Shown in pieces: positions 42,514 through 50,610 of a stretch of DNA of 64,000 nt. Within the stretch, counting starts at the first letter, position 1. The number at the start of each line of letters is the position of its first letter. The position numbers were made by a program, and so were the translations under genes. The DNA is from AC-51 sp036265325. Lineage in GTDB: Bacteria; Actinomycetota; UBA4738; HRBIN12. The stretch spans positions 1 to 64,000 of the forward strand of contig DATAPH010000029.1 in the NCBI GenBank assembly GCA_036265325.1, in the 5' to 3' direction. The notes below the pieces were generated by a model. It was not told the origin of the DNA. It did not search any database and saw only the letters and a list, made by a program, of their open reading frames with translations.

Positions 42514-42996
42514 CTAGGAGCCGGTCGCGGTGACCGCCGCGGCCTCCCGCAGCGCTCGCACGAACTTGTCCCGGTCTTCCTGGAACGTCCGAACGTTCGA
42601 ATCGACGCCGGTCGCGATGTCGTCGATCGCGACGAAGAACGCCATCTGCCCTTCCTTCAAGGCGTCCATCACCTCGCCGTCGCGCCGGCAGATCTTGAAG
42701 ATGCTCTGACCATCGGTCACGAGCTGCACCTCGGACAGGTGTTTGTCCAGGGCGGCTCGCTTGTTCAGGAACGCCCAGGATCGCCGAACACGTTGCAGCG
42801 ACATGCCACCGTCGAGCAACGACTTCACGACGCGGAGCGCGACGAGATCACGGAACGAGTAGAGACGTGGGACGCCGGGCCTGCCGCCGGTGCTCTGCAC
42901 CGACGGCGAAACCAGTCCGATCTGGTCCCAATAGCGGAGCTGCCGGGGAGAACACGCCGTGAACTTGCTTGCTTGATGAGCGGTGAACCCCTCCAT
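42514..42996 (-). CDS. MerR-family transcriptional regulator
   Basis: A 160-residue DNA-binding protein. The N-terminal winged helix-turn-helix (about 5-75) contains FTACSPRQLRYWDQIGLVSPS and the wing PRLYSFRDLVALRVV. The C-terminal part lacks an obvious metal-binding cysteine set, so its effector is unknown. GGAGG lies 12 bases before the ATG. A possible upstream promoter (TTGCCA at 43144-43149 and TACAAC at 43120-43125, 18 bases apart) is weak. Its end faces the transglutaminase gene with a single base between stops. Confidence 0.85.
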   Translation of the reverse strand: MEGFTAHQASKFTACSPRQLRYWDQIGLVSPSVQSTGGRPGVPRLYSFRDLVALRVVKSLLDGGMSLQRVRRSWAFLNKRAALDKHLSEVQLVTDGQSIFKICRRDGEVMDALKEGQMAFFVAIDDIATGVDSNVRTFQEDRDKFVRALREAAAVTATGS

Positions 42997-43203
42997 GCGG
43001 ACGCCCGTCCTCCGTTCCGTTCGACCTCACTCCACGCGCTGCGGGCGCCGCCTGGCCTCGGAGAGGAAGAGCATCATCCGTTCGCTGCGGTCACGCGCCC
43101 CCGGGGAAGGGGAGTGCTCGTTGTACACCTCGCGTTCGCGTGGTGGCAAGCGTCGAGCTAGCGGGGTGTCTGCGCGTCGCGCTTCATGCGCGCACGCGGT
43201 GCG

Positions 43204-43554
43204 TCACGGTCGCCGGAAGCGCGCGACGATCCGGCCGAGCAGGCCCGATACGGTGAAACCCTCGTCTTGCATCAGCCGGAGCTGATCGCGGCCGAGCTGC
43301 CCGACGTAGCGATACAGCAGCACGGCGGACAGGACCGTCACGACGAAGCCGATCGCCGCCACGACCACGGACCAGACGAACAGCATGATCATGACGAGAC
43401 CGACGCAGAACGCGATCGAGGCGAGGCGGATGCGCCGCGCCAGATGCGTGTAGAGATCGGTGCGCCCCACCTGTTCCACGAACGCGGGATCGTCTTCGGC
43501 AAGGCGCCGTTCGATCTCCTCGAGGATGCGCTGTTCGTGATCGCTAAGTGGCAT
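43204..43554 (-). CDS. DUF3040 membrane protein
   Basis: A 116-residue protein. The N-terminus LSDHEQRILEEIERRLAEDD is the DUF3040 signature of actinobacteria, and two membrane helices follow (about 43-62 and 64-84). GGAGGGATCG stands right before the ATG. It follows dinB by 30 bases on the same strand and is probably the last gene of the SOS operon. No function is established. Confidence 0.88.
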   Translation of the reverse strand: MPLSDHEQRILEEIERRLAEDDPAFVEQVGRTDLYTHLARRIRLASIAFCVGLVMIMLFVWSVVVAAIGFVVTVLSAVLLYRYVGQLGRDQLRLMQDEGFTVSGLLGRIVARFRRP

Positions 43555-43584
43555 CGATCCCTCCGGCCGCCGGGGACACGACCT

Positions 43585-44841
43585 TCATCGTCGATTATAG
43601 GAAGGTGCTGCAGTAGGCGGGACGGGTTCTTGTGAACGGCTTGGTTTCGGCTCGGGTTGCTGCACCCGCTCGTGCCGCCTGTCCAAAAGGGTCGCTTGCG
43701 TCGCAGCTCCTTTGCCGAAGCGGTGCTCGATCCGATCGAGCGTCCGCTCGACGTCGCCCCACCGCTCGCCGCGCAGCAACGCGAGTTGCTCGGCGCCTGC
43801 GGGCTGCAATCCGGAGGCCTGGACGCCCAGGAGGCGCACCCGGCGGGCGCCGCCAGGCAGCGCCTGGTACAGCTCGGCGACCACGTGATACAGGTCCGCG
43901 CCGACCTCGGTCGCCTCGGGCAGTGTGCGCGCCCGGCTGAGGGTGGTGAAGTTGGCCAGCCGCACCTTCAGCGTGATGGTCCGGGCGCGAAACCCATCGT
44001 CACGCAGGCGCGCCGCCACCCGGCCCGAGAGATGGAGGAGCTCCCGCAAGATCTCGTCGGTGTCGTCGAGGTCACGCTCGAACGTCTCCTCGTGGCCGAC
44101 CGATTTGGGTGCCTCGTACGGGATCACAGCGCGGTCGTCGACACCGTGCGCCAGCTCCGTGAGGTGTTGGGCCGCCGCCTCGCCGAGGAGCCGCTCGAGG
44201 ACCGCTCGCGGCGTCTGCGCCAGATCGCCGACCGTCCGGATCGCGAGCCGCGACAACAGGTCTGTGGTCTTCTCTCCCACTCCCCACAGGCGCCCGACGG
44301 GCAACGGCTCCAGGAACGCGCGCGTCTGCTCCGCAGGCACGTGCAGGATCCCGTTCGGCTTGCAGTGGTCGGATGCGAGCTTGGCGACGAACTTCGTCGC
44401 CGCGACGCCGGCCGAGCACGTCACGCCGACCTCGCGTTCGACGTCGGCCCGGATCTTCGCCGCGATCCGAACAGGTTCGCCGAACAACCGGGTCGCGCCG
44501 GCAACGTCGAGGAACGCCTCGTCCAGCGAGATCGGCTCAACGAGCGGCGTGTGGGCGAGCAAGATCTCGCGGAACCGGTTGGAATGCAGGCGGTAAGCGT
44601 CGAAGTCCGGCGGGAGGAACGCCGCGTCGGGACACAGCCGCCGTGCGCGAACCGTCGGCATCGCACTGTGGACGCCGGACCGCCGGGCCTCGTACGACGC
44701 GCTCGACACCACGCCGCGCGCAGCGGTGCCGCCGACGACGACCGGCTTGCCGCGGAGCGACGGGTCCTTCAGGACCTCCACGCCGGCGTAGAACGCGTCG
44801 AGGTCGACATGCAGGATCGGCTCCGGCGGGCGGGCGGGCAT
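43585..44841 (-). CDS. dinB: DNA polymerase IV (Y family)
   Basis: Translesion polymerase of 418 residues. The catalytic acidic residues are intact: HVDLDAFYAGVE (about 11-22) and EPISLDEAFLDV (about 103-114). GVAATKFVAKLASDHCKPNG is seen in part (SGV..KFVAKLASD), and the helix-hairpin-helix and little-finger domains follow (DRAVIPYEAPKSVGHE). Because these residues are kept, it is a working polymerase rather than the inactive ImuB-type partner often found beside dnaE2. It starts 12 bases after dnaE2 in the same operon. Confidence 0.94.
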   Translation of the reverse strand: MPARPPEPILHVDLDAFYAGVEVLKDPSLRGKPVVVGGTAARGVVSSASYEARRSGVHSAMPTVRARRLCPDAAFLPPDFDAYRLHSNRFREILLAHTPLVEPISLDEAFLDVAGATRLFGEPVRIAAKIRADVEREVGVTCSAGVAATKFVAKLASDHCKPNGILHVPAEQTRAFLEPLPVGRLWGVGEKTTDLLSRLAIRTVGDLAQTPRAVLERLLGEAAAQHLTELAHGVDDRAVIPYEAPKSVGHEETFERDLDDTDEILRELLHLSGRVAARLRDDGFRARTITLKVRLANFTTLSRARTLPEATEVGADLYHVVAELYQALPGGARRVRLLGVQASGLQPAGAEQLALLRGERWGDVERTLDRIEHRFGKGAATQATLLDRRHERVQQPEPKPSRSQEPVPPTAAPSYNRR

Positions 44842-44853
44842 CGCACGTCCACC

Positions 44854-47800
44854 CTAGCCTGCCGAGCCCGGACTCGCGTGCCACAGGTGCTTGCCCGCGT
44901 GCGGCGCGACCGGCTGCGTCGCGACCGCCATCGCCTCACGCAGGTGCCCCTCGCCCCGCGCGTGATGCAACGCGACCAAGTCCCAGACGTCCTCCGCGAT
45001 CACTGTCACACCTTGCTTGCCCGTGCGGCGTAGCTCGCCCCAGACCGCCATCGCCGTCGCGTGGAACACCGTGCGCGCGGTCTTGTCCTGGACCGACGGG
45101 AACACCGTGACCTCGATCGGGCCGGTGGCGTCGTCCAGCGACACGAAGATGATCCGCTGGCCGCTTCGCACGGCCGGCGTCTGCGACGCGATCTTCACGC
45201 CCGCGACCATCACCCAGGTGCCCTGGCGTTCGCGATGCAGGTCTTTGGCCCGCGTGACCCCCAGGTCTCGCAACAGCGGTTCGGAGAAGCTCACGAGATG
45301 GCGGGTCGCGTCCATCCCGAACACCTCGAGCTCGGCGCGCACGATCTCTACGTCGGTGTAGTCCGGGAACGAGTGGTGCGGCGCCACGGTGTCGGCGAGC
45401 GCGAGCTGATCGCCCTCCCGAGCAGCCTCGGCGGTGATCGCCTCGTACAGATGCGCGCGACGGCCACCCGGCAGCGTTTCGAACGCACCGGCGTGCGCGA
45501 GCGCCTCGACCACCGGCCGCGACAGCGTGGTACGCCGCAGGATGTCACCGACGTCGCGGAAGGCGTGGTCGGCCCGAGCCCGGAGGATCGATCGGATGTC
45601 GGCATCCGACATGCCGTGGACGTCCTGCAGGCCGATCCGGATGCCGACCACACCGTCGCCGGCTTCCTCGGCAACGTATTCGGGCTCGCTGCGATGGATG
45701 TCGAGCGGGAGGATCGGCACCCCGGCGCGACGGACGTCGTCGAGCAGCGCACGGCGTGGATACATCCCGGGGTCGTGGGTCAAGATCCCGGCGAAGAACT
45801 GCGCGCGGTAGTGGGTCTTCAGCCATGACGACCGGTAGGTCGGGACCGCGAAGGCGGCCGCGTGCGCCTTGCAGAACCCGAAGCTCGCGAACTGGGCGAC
45901 GTCGTCCCAGGTCTGCTCGGCGGCAGCCCGGTCGACGCCTCGTGTCGCGGCCTTCGCGAGGAAATCGGCGCGGAGCTCGGGCAGGAGCGCTTCGTCGTCG
46001 AGATGCCGGCGGACGTGGTCGGCGTGCGTCAGCGTGTAGCCAGCGATCGCGGCGAGCGTCCGGATCACCTGCTCGTGATAGACGATCACGCCGTGGGTCT
46101 CCTGCAGCGCCGGACGGAGATCGGGATGCGCGTACGTCGGCTCCTCGAAGCCGTTGCGTCGATGGATGTAGGGCCGGATCATGTCTGACTTGACCGGGCC
46201 CGGCCGGAACAGCGAGATGTCGACGATCAGATCCTCGAACCGCGCCGGCAGGAGCCGCTGGAGCAGCTCACGTTGGCCGGGTGACTCGATCTGGAAGCAC
46301 CCGAGCGTGTCCGAGGCCCGGATCAGCTCGAAGGTCGGCTCGTCGTCGAGCGGGATCCGCTCCAGATCGACCTTCTCGCCGGTGGTGCGCGCGATCTCGT
46401 CGATCGCATGACGCATCGACGAGAGCATCCGCACGCCGAGGATGTCGAGCTTCAGGTAGCCGAGCAGCTCGACGTCGTCCTTGTCGGCCTGGATCATCCT
46501 GTGTCCGTTGGCGCTTCGCTCGAGCGGCACGCGCTCGACCAGGTCGTGGCTCGCGAGCACGATCCCGCACGGGTGCAGCGCTATGTGCCGGGGGAACCCG
46601 TCGAGCCGCTCGGCAACGCGGAACAACAGGTCGAGCTGGCGCATCGGCAGGTTCAAGCCTTGGAGTTCCGGCAGCTGCTCGAGGCCGTCCCGAAGATGTC
46701 GTGCCGAGATATGCGGGAACGCCTTCGCGACGACGCCGACCTCGACCTCGGGAAGGCCGAGCGCCTTGCCGACCTCACGCACCGCAGAGCGTGCACGATA
46801 GGTGTCGATCATCGCGACGCACGCGGCGCGCTCGTGCCCGTGGCGCGTGAGGATCATGTCGTAGACGTCCTCCCGGCGCGCCGATTCGACGTCGATGTCG
46901 ACATCTGGCAGCTCGTCGCGCATCGGGTTCATGAACCGCTCGAACGACAGGTCGTGCCGGAGCGCGTCGACGTCGGAGATCCCGGTGAGGTAGCACACGA
47001 GCGAGCCGGCGGCGCTCCCCCGGCACGCTGCGAAGATGCCCATCGCCTTGATGTCGGCGACGATGTCGGCGACCGTCAGGAAGTACGCCGCGTACCCCAT
47101 CTGACGGATCATCGAAAGCTCGAGATGCATACGCTGGCGCAGCGTCTCGTCGTCTCGCATCCCGCGCTCGTGCACACCGCGCCAGCTCCGTTCGGCCAGC
47201 AACGCATCGGGGCTTCGTCCCACCGGCGTCGGGAAGTCCGGGAAGTGGATCCGCTTCAGACCGAGATCGAACGTGCACCGCTCGGCGAGCTCGAGCGTCC
47301 GGTCGCAGAGGTCGGGGCGCTCGGCGAACAAGCTGCGCATCCGGTCCGGTGGCTTCAGCCATCCTTCGGCGTTGGTGCGGGTGACGTTGGTCGACGCGAT
47401 CGGCACGATCCGGCGCATGCACTCCAATGCGTCGGCGACGAACGCGTCGGCGGGATCGAGGTATCGCACGGGGTTGGTCGCGACCGCCGTCGCGTCGAGC
47501 CGTTCGGCGAACCGCAGCAGGTCGCGGATCTCACGCGGCGAGCGCGCCTCGACGCGGTGCTCGACCCCGACGACGCACCGGTCGGGACCGAACGCCTCGC
47601 GGTAATCGGCGGCGAGCGCCGCTGCAGCGTCGATCCGACCGGCAGCCGCGAGCCGCCCCGGATGCGACCTCGGCCCGAGCACGACGGTCAGGCCCGCCGC
47701 GTGCGCGCAGATCTGCTCGGTCGCAACCCAGGGGTCGCCACGCTCACCGAGGAGATGCGCGTCGGTCAGCAACCGGCAGAGGTTCGCGTAGCCGGTGTCG

Positions 47801-48066
47801 TCGTTGGCAAGAAGGACGACCGATGCGTCGCCGGGTGGTGGCGTCTCGGCGCGCACGGTGAGCGAGGCGCCGAGGATCGGCTGCACGCCTGCAGCAGCAC
47901 ACGCCAGGACGAACCGGGCGGCGCCATACAACCCGTCGCGGTCGGTCAACGCGACCGCCGGCATCCCAAGCTCGGCGGCCCGCGCGACCAGCTGCTCGGG
48001 CGTGAACGCGCCGTCCTTCAAAGAGAAGCACGAGCGCACATCGAGATGGACGAAAGGAATGTCCAT
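44854..48066 (-). CDS. dnaE2: Error-prone DNA polymerase DnaE2 (ImuC)
   Basis: C-family polymerase of 1070 residues for mutagenic lesion bypass. The catalytic aspartates are in PDVDIDVES (about 384-392). The first PHP metal motif, HLHTH in the dnaE of this window, reads HLDVRSC (about 7-13), so both metal-binding histidines are lost. The PHP domain is therefore probably inactive and no proofreading is expected from it. The family is SOS-induced in actinobacteria, which fits the LexA box upstream of the operon. It starts 15 bases after the small membrane protein gene. Confidence 0.95.
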   Translation of the reverse strand: MDIPFVHLDVRSCFSLKDGAFTPEQLVARAAELGMPAVALTDRDGLYGAARFVLACAAAGVQPILGASLTVRAETPPPGDASVVLLANDDTGYANLCRLLTDAHLLGERGDPWVATEQICAHAAGLTVVLGPRSHPGRLAAAGRIDAAAALAADYREAFGPDRCVVGVEHRVEARSPREIRDLLRFAERLDATAVATNPVRYLDPADAFVADALECMRRIVPIASTNVTRTNAEGWLKPPDRMRSLFAERPDLCDRTLELAERCTFDLGLKRIHFPDFPTPVGRSPDALLAERSWRGVHERGMRDDETLRQRMHLELSMIRQMGYAAYFLTVADIVADIKAMGIFAACRGSAAGSLVCYLTGISDVDALRHDLSFERFMNPMRDELPDVDIDVESARREDVYDMILTRHGHERAACVAMIDTYRARSAVREVGKALGLPEVEVGVVAKAFPHISARHLRDGLEQLPELQGLNLPMRQLDLLFRVAERLDGFPRHIALHPCGIVLASHDLVERVPLERSANGHRMIQADKDDVELLGYLKLDILGVRMLSSMRHAIDEIARTTGEKVDLERIPLDDEPTFELIRASDTLGCFQIESPGQRELLQRLLPARFEDLIVDISLFRPGPVKSDMIRPYIHRRNGFEEPTYAHPDLRPALQETHGVIVYHEQVIRTLAAIAGYTLTHADHVRRHLDDEALLPELRADFLAKAATRGVDRAAAEQTWDDVAQFASFGFCKAHAAAFAVPTYRSSWLKTHYRAQFFAGILTHDPGMYPRRALLDDVRRAGVPILPLDIHRSEPEYVAEEAGDGVVGIRIGLQDVHGMSDADIRSILRARADHAFRDVGDILRRTTLSRPVVEALAHAGAFETLPGGRRAHLYEAITAEAAREGDQLALADTVAPHHSFPDYTDVEIVRAELEVFGMDATRHLVSFSEPLLRDLGVTRAKDLHRERQGTWVMVAGVKIASQTPAVRSGQRIIFVSLDDATGPIEVTVFPSVQDKTARTVFHATAMAVWGELRRTGKQGVTVIAEDVWDLVALHHARGEGHLREAMAVATQPVAPHAGKHLWHASPGSAG

Positions 48067-48081
48067 CCGGTGCCTATGGGA

Positions 48082-48453
48082 TCAGCGATCGGTGAAGGGA
48101 GCGTCGACCGAGGCGACCGGATCGCCCCGGCTCGCGGCGATCGTCATCAAGATCGCTGCGGGTAGGAAGAAGATCCCGATCGTGAGCAGCGCTACCACGC
48201 AGAAGAGCCAGAGCAACACGGTTGCGACTACCCGCGTGACCGGGCGGTTGATCAGCACCGGGATCAGCGCAAGCACCACCGGAACAGACACCACGACGAA
48301 GATCCACGGCCCGTTGACGGCCAACGCTGAGGCGCCGTGACATGCCGCGTGTCCGCTCGTGCATGATGAGTAGGTCGGCGCGAACACCACGACGAGGGCG
48401 GCGACCACCGCCGCCCCAAGCGCGAGACGCGCGAACGTCCTGGAGGCAGACAT
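48082..48453 (-). CDS. Small membrane protein in the SOS operon
   Basis: A 123-residue protein with three to four hydrophobic segments (about 7-27, 48-70, 74-95 and 95-107). There is a short external loop containing two cysteines (YSSCTSGHAACHG). Not recognised. It sits 60 bases after the DUF6504 gene and 15 bases before dnaE2, so it is expected to be induced by DNA damage, by inference from position. Confidence 0.7.
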   Translation of the reverse strand: MSASRTFARLALGAAVVAALVVVFAPTYSSCTSGHAACHGASALAVNGPWIFVVVSVPVVLALIPVLINRPVTRVVATVLLWLFCVVALLTIGIFFLPAAILMTIAASRGDPVASVDAPFTDR

Positions 48454-48513
48454 CGACCGCAGCGTACGTCCGGGAGGTCGGCGTTCCGATCGTGCGTCGC
48501 CGGCGACGATCCG

Positions 48514-48759
48514 TCAGTCCCACAGCCGTTCCATGTGCCAGCGGTCTCGCTGGCGATCGAAATAGAGGTCCCATACCGCGCCGCCTCGTGCCTCGACCCG
48601 CCAGTACTCGCGATCGCGCCCGTCGGACCACCACTGCCCCTCTATCCGCCACTTGCCGATCACATCGGCGACCTCATAGCGGCGCCCGCGCCACTCGAAC
48701 GCCGCCGGCATCCCGGCGTCGCGTTCGACGAGGACCTCTTCGTCGAAGCGCTTGGTCAT
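48514..48759 (-). CDS. DUF6504 family protein
   Basis: An 81-residue soluble protein, rich in Arg and Trp, with a WRGRRYEV...W core and the C-terminal YFDRQRDRWHMERLWD typical of DUF6504. In actinobacteria this family is commonly found beside dnaE2 and Y-family polymerase genes. The ATG at 48759 was preferred over more distant starts because the predicted promoter and LexA box (48809-48865) lie upstream of it. Its role in lesion bypass is unknown. Confidence 0.82.
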   Translation of the reverse strand: MTKRFDEEVLVERDAGMPAAFEWRGRRYEVADVIGKWRIEGQWWSDGRDREYWRVEARGGAVWDLYFDRQRDRWHMERLWD

Positions 48760-48808
48760 CTGGTTCCCCGGCCAGTCGTTGGTTCCTGTTACCCGTCCTC
48801 CTGTGAAT

Positions 48809-48822
48809 CGAACATATGTTCG
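48809..48822. promoter_or_regulatory. LexA binding site (SOS box)
   Basis: CGAACATATGTTCG is a perfect match to the Gram-positive SOS box CGAACRNRYGTTCG and is fully palindromic. It lies about +7 to +20 from the predicted transcription start of the DUF6504-dnaE2-dinB operon, where LexA would block transcription. Confidence 0.92.
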
Positions 48823-48835
48823 AGGAGGGAGAACG

Positions 48836-48865
48836 ACGCTACTCCCCTCGTCTGACATCCGTCAA
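48836..48865 (-). promoter_or_regulatory. Promoter of the SOS operon
   Basis: Minus strand -35 TTGACG (48860-48865) and -10 TAGCGT (48836-48841), 18 bases apart, directly upstream of the LexA box. Confidence 0.55.
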
Positions 48866-48927
48866 GAGAGACTGGCGCCGTCATCGAACCGCAACGCGCC
48901 CGCACCGAGGGGCGCATGTCGCGACGG

Positions 48928-48933
48928 TACGCT
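48928..48933 (+). promoter_or_regulatory. -10 hexamer of a likely leaderless promoter
   Basis: TACGCT sits six bases before the ATG at 48940 of the DUF402 gene. No clear -35 is visible. Confidence 0.45.
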
Positions 48934-48939
48934 CGGGAC

Positions 48940-49590
48940 ATGGGGGGAACGAACGGCACCGGCGTCGACGAGACACCCGCGCCGTTCGAGCCTGGCGCTA
49001 CCGTCGCGATCCGTGAGCTCTGGGACGGACGCGTCTGGTACGCACGACCCGCGACCGTTGTTCGAGACGAGCCGAATCTCACGATGCTTCTCGTCCCGCC
49101 ACAAGTGATGGCCAAAGAACCGGTGGGCACAGACGGCGCAGCCCTTCGTATCCCGACCGCGGCATGGACGCTTCGAGACGTGGAGCGCGCCGACAACTGG
49201 AATCTCTCGTTCGCGTTCCCCGACACGCCATATGCCGTCATCCTGGGGTACGGAACCGCCGGGGACCTGCGCGAGTACTACGTGAACCTGCAATCCCCGC
49301 TCGCGCGGACGACGACCGGGTTCGACCTGGTCGAACACATTCTCGACGTCACGATCCCGCCCGACCGCTCGACCTGGGCGTGGAAGGACGAGGACGAGCT
49401 CGCCGAAGCGATCGACGGCGGGTTGTTCACGGAGGAAGACGCCGCCTGGTTCCACCACTGGGGCGAGCGCGCCGTGGAGCACATCCTGTTGCGCGAGCCG
49501 CCGTTCGACGAGGACTGGTCGTCGTGGCGCCCGGATCCCGCATGGCCGCCGCCGGAGCTCCCCACCGGCTGGGATCTCGTCTCGGCGTAG
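48940..49590 (+). CDS. DUF402 family protein
   Basis: A 216-residue protein. The DUF402 domain (about 85-200) shows YVNLQSPLARTTTGFD (about 109-124), LDVTIPPDRSTWAWKDEDELA and a helical end. Known members hydrolyse nucleoside di- or triphosphates or act in antibiotic synthesis (FomD) using acidic residues that coordinate metal. The ATG at 48940 has TACGCT six bases upstream; an in-frame ATG at 48916, preceded by GAGGGG, would add eight residues. It diverges from the SOS operon. Confidence 0.8.
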   Translation: MGGTNGTGVDETPAPFEPGATVAIRELWDGRVWYARPATVVRDEPNLTMLLVPPQVMAKEPVGTDGAALRIPTAAWTLRDVERADNWNLSFAFPDTPYAVILGYGTAGDLREYYVNLQSPLARTTTGFDLVEHILDVTIPPDRSTWAWKDEDELAEAIDGGLFTEEDAAWFHHWGERAVEHILLREPPFDEDWSSWRPDPAWPPPELPTGWDLVSA

Positions 49591-49670
49591 GAACCGCAGG
49601 CCTCCCACACGCTTCGGCGGTCCGGCGTACTATCCGGCCGTTCCCCGAGATCCCTGAGGAGGGCTGGGTT

Positions 49671-50537
49671 ATGTCCGGGTTCGACGACGGCGGGATGGCG
49701 CCCCCGCCACCACCACCCCCAAGCGCCGGCGGCGGCGGTGCAATCCCCCAGCGAGGCTTGGGCGACATCCTGACCGCCGCCTTCGAGCTCTACCGCGCGA
49801 ACGCCGCGAAGCTGATCCAGATCGTCGCGATCGTCGTGATCCCGCTGACGTTCGTGTCGGCCTTACTGACGAAAGTCATCTTCAAGCCGACGTGCACGAG
49901 CGCAGATCTCCAGGGCGTCACATCGGTGCAGGAGGTCGTGAACAAGTGCACCGGCGGGTTCGTCCGGGGCGCGCTCCTGTCGGCGATCGGGTTCTTCATC
50001 GCCGTCGCGATCCAGCAACTCTTGGCGGGCGCGGTTACGCGAGGCGGCGCGGCGGCGACGCTCGGCCGCGAGGTCGACGTCAAGGCCAGCTACGGCTACG
50101 CGTTCTCGCGGATCTGGGGGTTGATCGGTCTTGCCCTGTTGATCGGGCTCGTCGTCGGCGTCGGGTTCATCCTGTTCATCATCCCGGGCATCATCTTCCT
50201 GGTGTTCCTGTCGGTGTCCGTCGCAGCCTTCATCATCGAGCGACTCGGCGCGGTCGATTCGATGAAACGCTCGTGGCGACTGGTGAGCGGCAACTGGTGG
50301 CACACCTTCGGCGTGATCATCGTTGCGGCGATCTTGGCCGGCATCGTGAACGGGATCTTGACGGCGATCGGCGGAAACTCGTTCATCGGCTCATGGATCT
50401 TCTCGAGCATCGCGCAGATCATCACGGCGCCGTACGTCGCGCTGGTCTATGTCCTGCTGTACATCGACCTGCGTGCGCGCCACGAGGGTCTGTCGTCGGC
50501 ACAGCTCGGCACGGAGCTCGACGCCGCGCAAGCCTGA
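49671..50537 (+). CDS. Multi-span membrane protein with proline-rich N-terminus
   Basis: A 288-residue protein. The N-terminal 25 residues are Gly/Pro-rich, and five to six membrane segments follow, two of them a strongly hydrophobic hairpin (IGLALLIGLVVGVGFILFII). The DSMKRSWRLVSGNWWHTFGV stretch resembles membrane domains of the glycerophosphodiester phosphodiesterase (GdpP/YciC-like) type, without any catalytic domain. A role in the envelope is likely, but the function is unknown. GAGGAGG precedes the ATG, and TACTAT at 49628-49633 may be its -10. A strong hairpin follows its stop. Confidence 0.8.
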   Translation: MSGFDDGGMAPPPPPPPSAGGGGAIPQRGLGDILTAAFELYRANAAKLIQIVAIVVIPLTFVSALLTKVIFKPTCTSADLQGVTSVQEVVNKCTGGFVRGALLSAIGFFIAVAIQQLLAGAVTRGGAAATLGREVDVKASYGYAFSRIWGLIGLALLIGLVVGVGFILFIIPGIIFLVFLSVSVAAFIIERLGAVDSMKRSWRLVSGNWWHTFGVIIVAAILAGIVNGILTAIGGNSFIGSWIFSSIAQIITAPYVALVYVLLYIDLRARHEGLSSAQLGTELDAAQA

Positions 50538-50553
50538 CGTCTTGGCCGTCTCC

Positions 50554-50582
50554 GAAGGGCGCCCCATGCCGGGGCGCCCTTC
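50554..50582 (+). terminator. Strong hairpin after the membrane protein gene
   Basis: A 12-base-pair perfect stem (GAAGGGCGCCCC, 50554-50565, with GGGGCGCCCTTC, 50571-50582) and a 5-base loop. There is no T-run. It stands 16 bases after the stop and 28 bases before the next start codon. Confidence 0.7.
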
Positions 50583-50610
50583 ACGTTCGTCGATGTGGGA
50601 GGCTGCGGCC

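Noticed and set aside
43585..44841. dinB read as ImuB, the inactive partner of DnaE2
   Set aside because: The catalytic Asp of HVDLDAFYAGVE and the Asp-Glu of SLDEAFLDV are intact, unlike ImuB.
48514..48858. Longer start of the DUF6504 gene at 48858
   Set aside because: It would place the LexA box and -10 inside the coding region; the family starts near the MTKRFDE at 48759.
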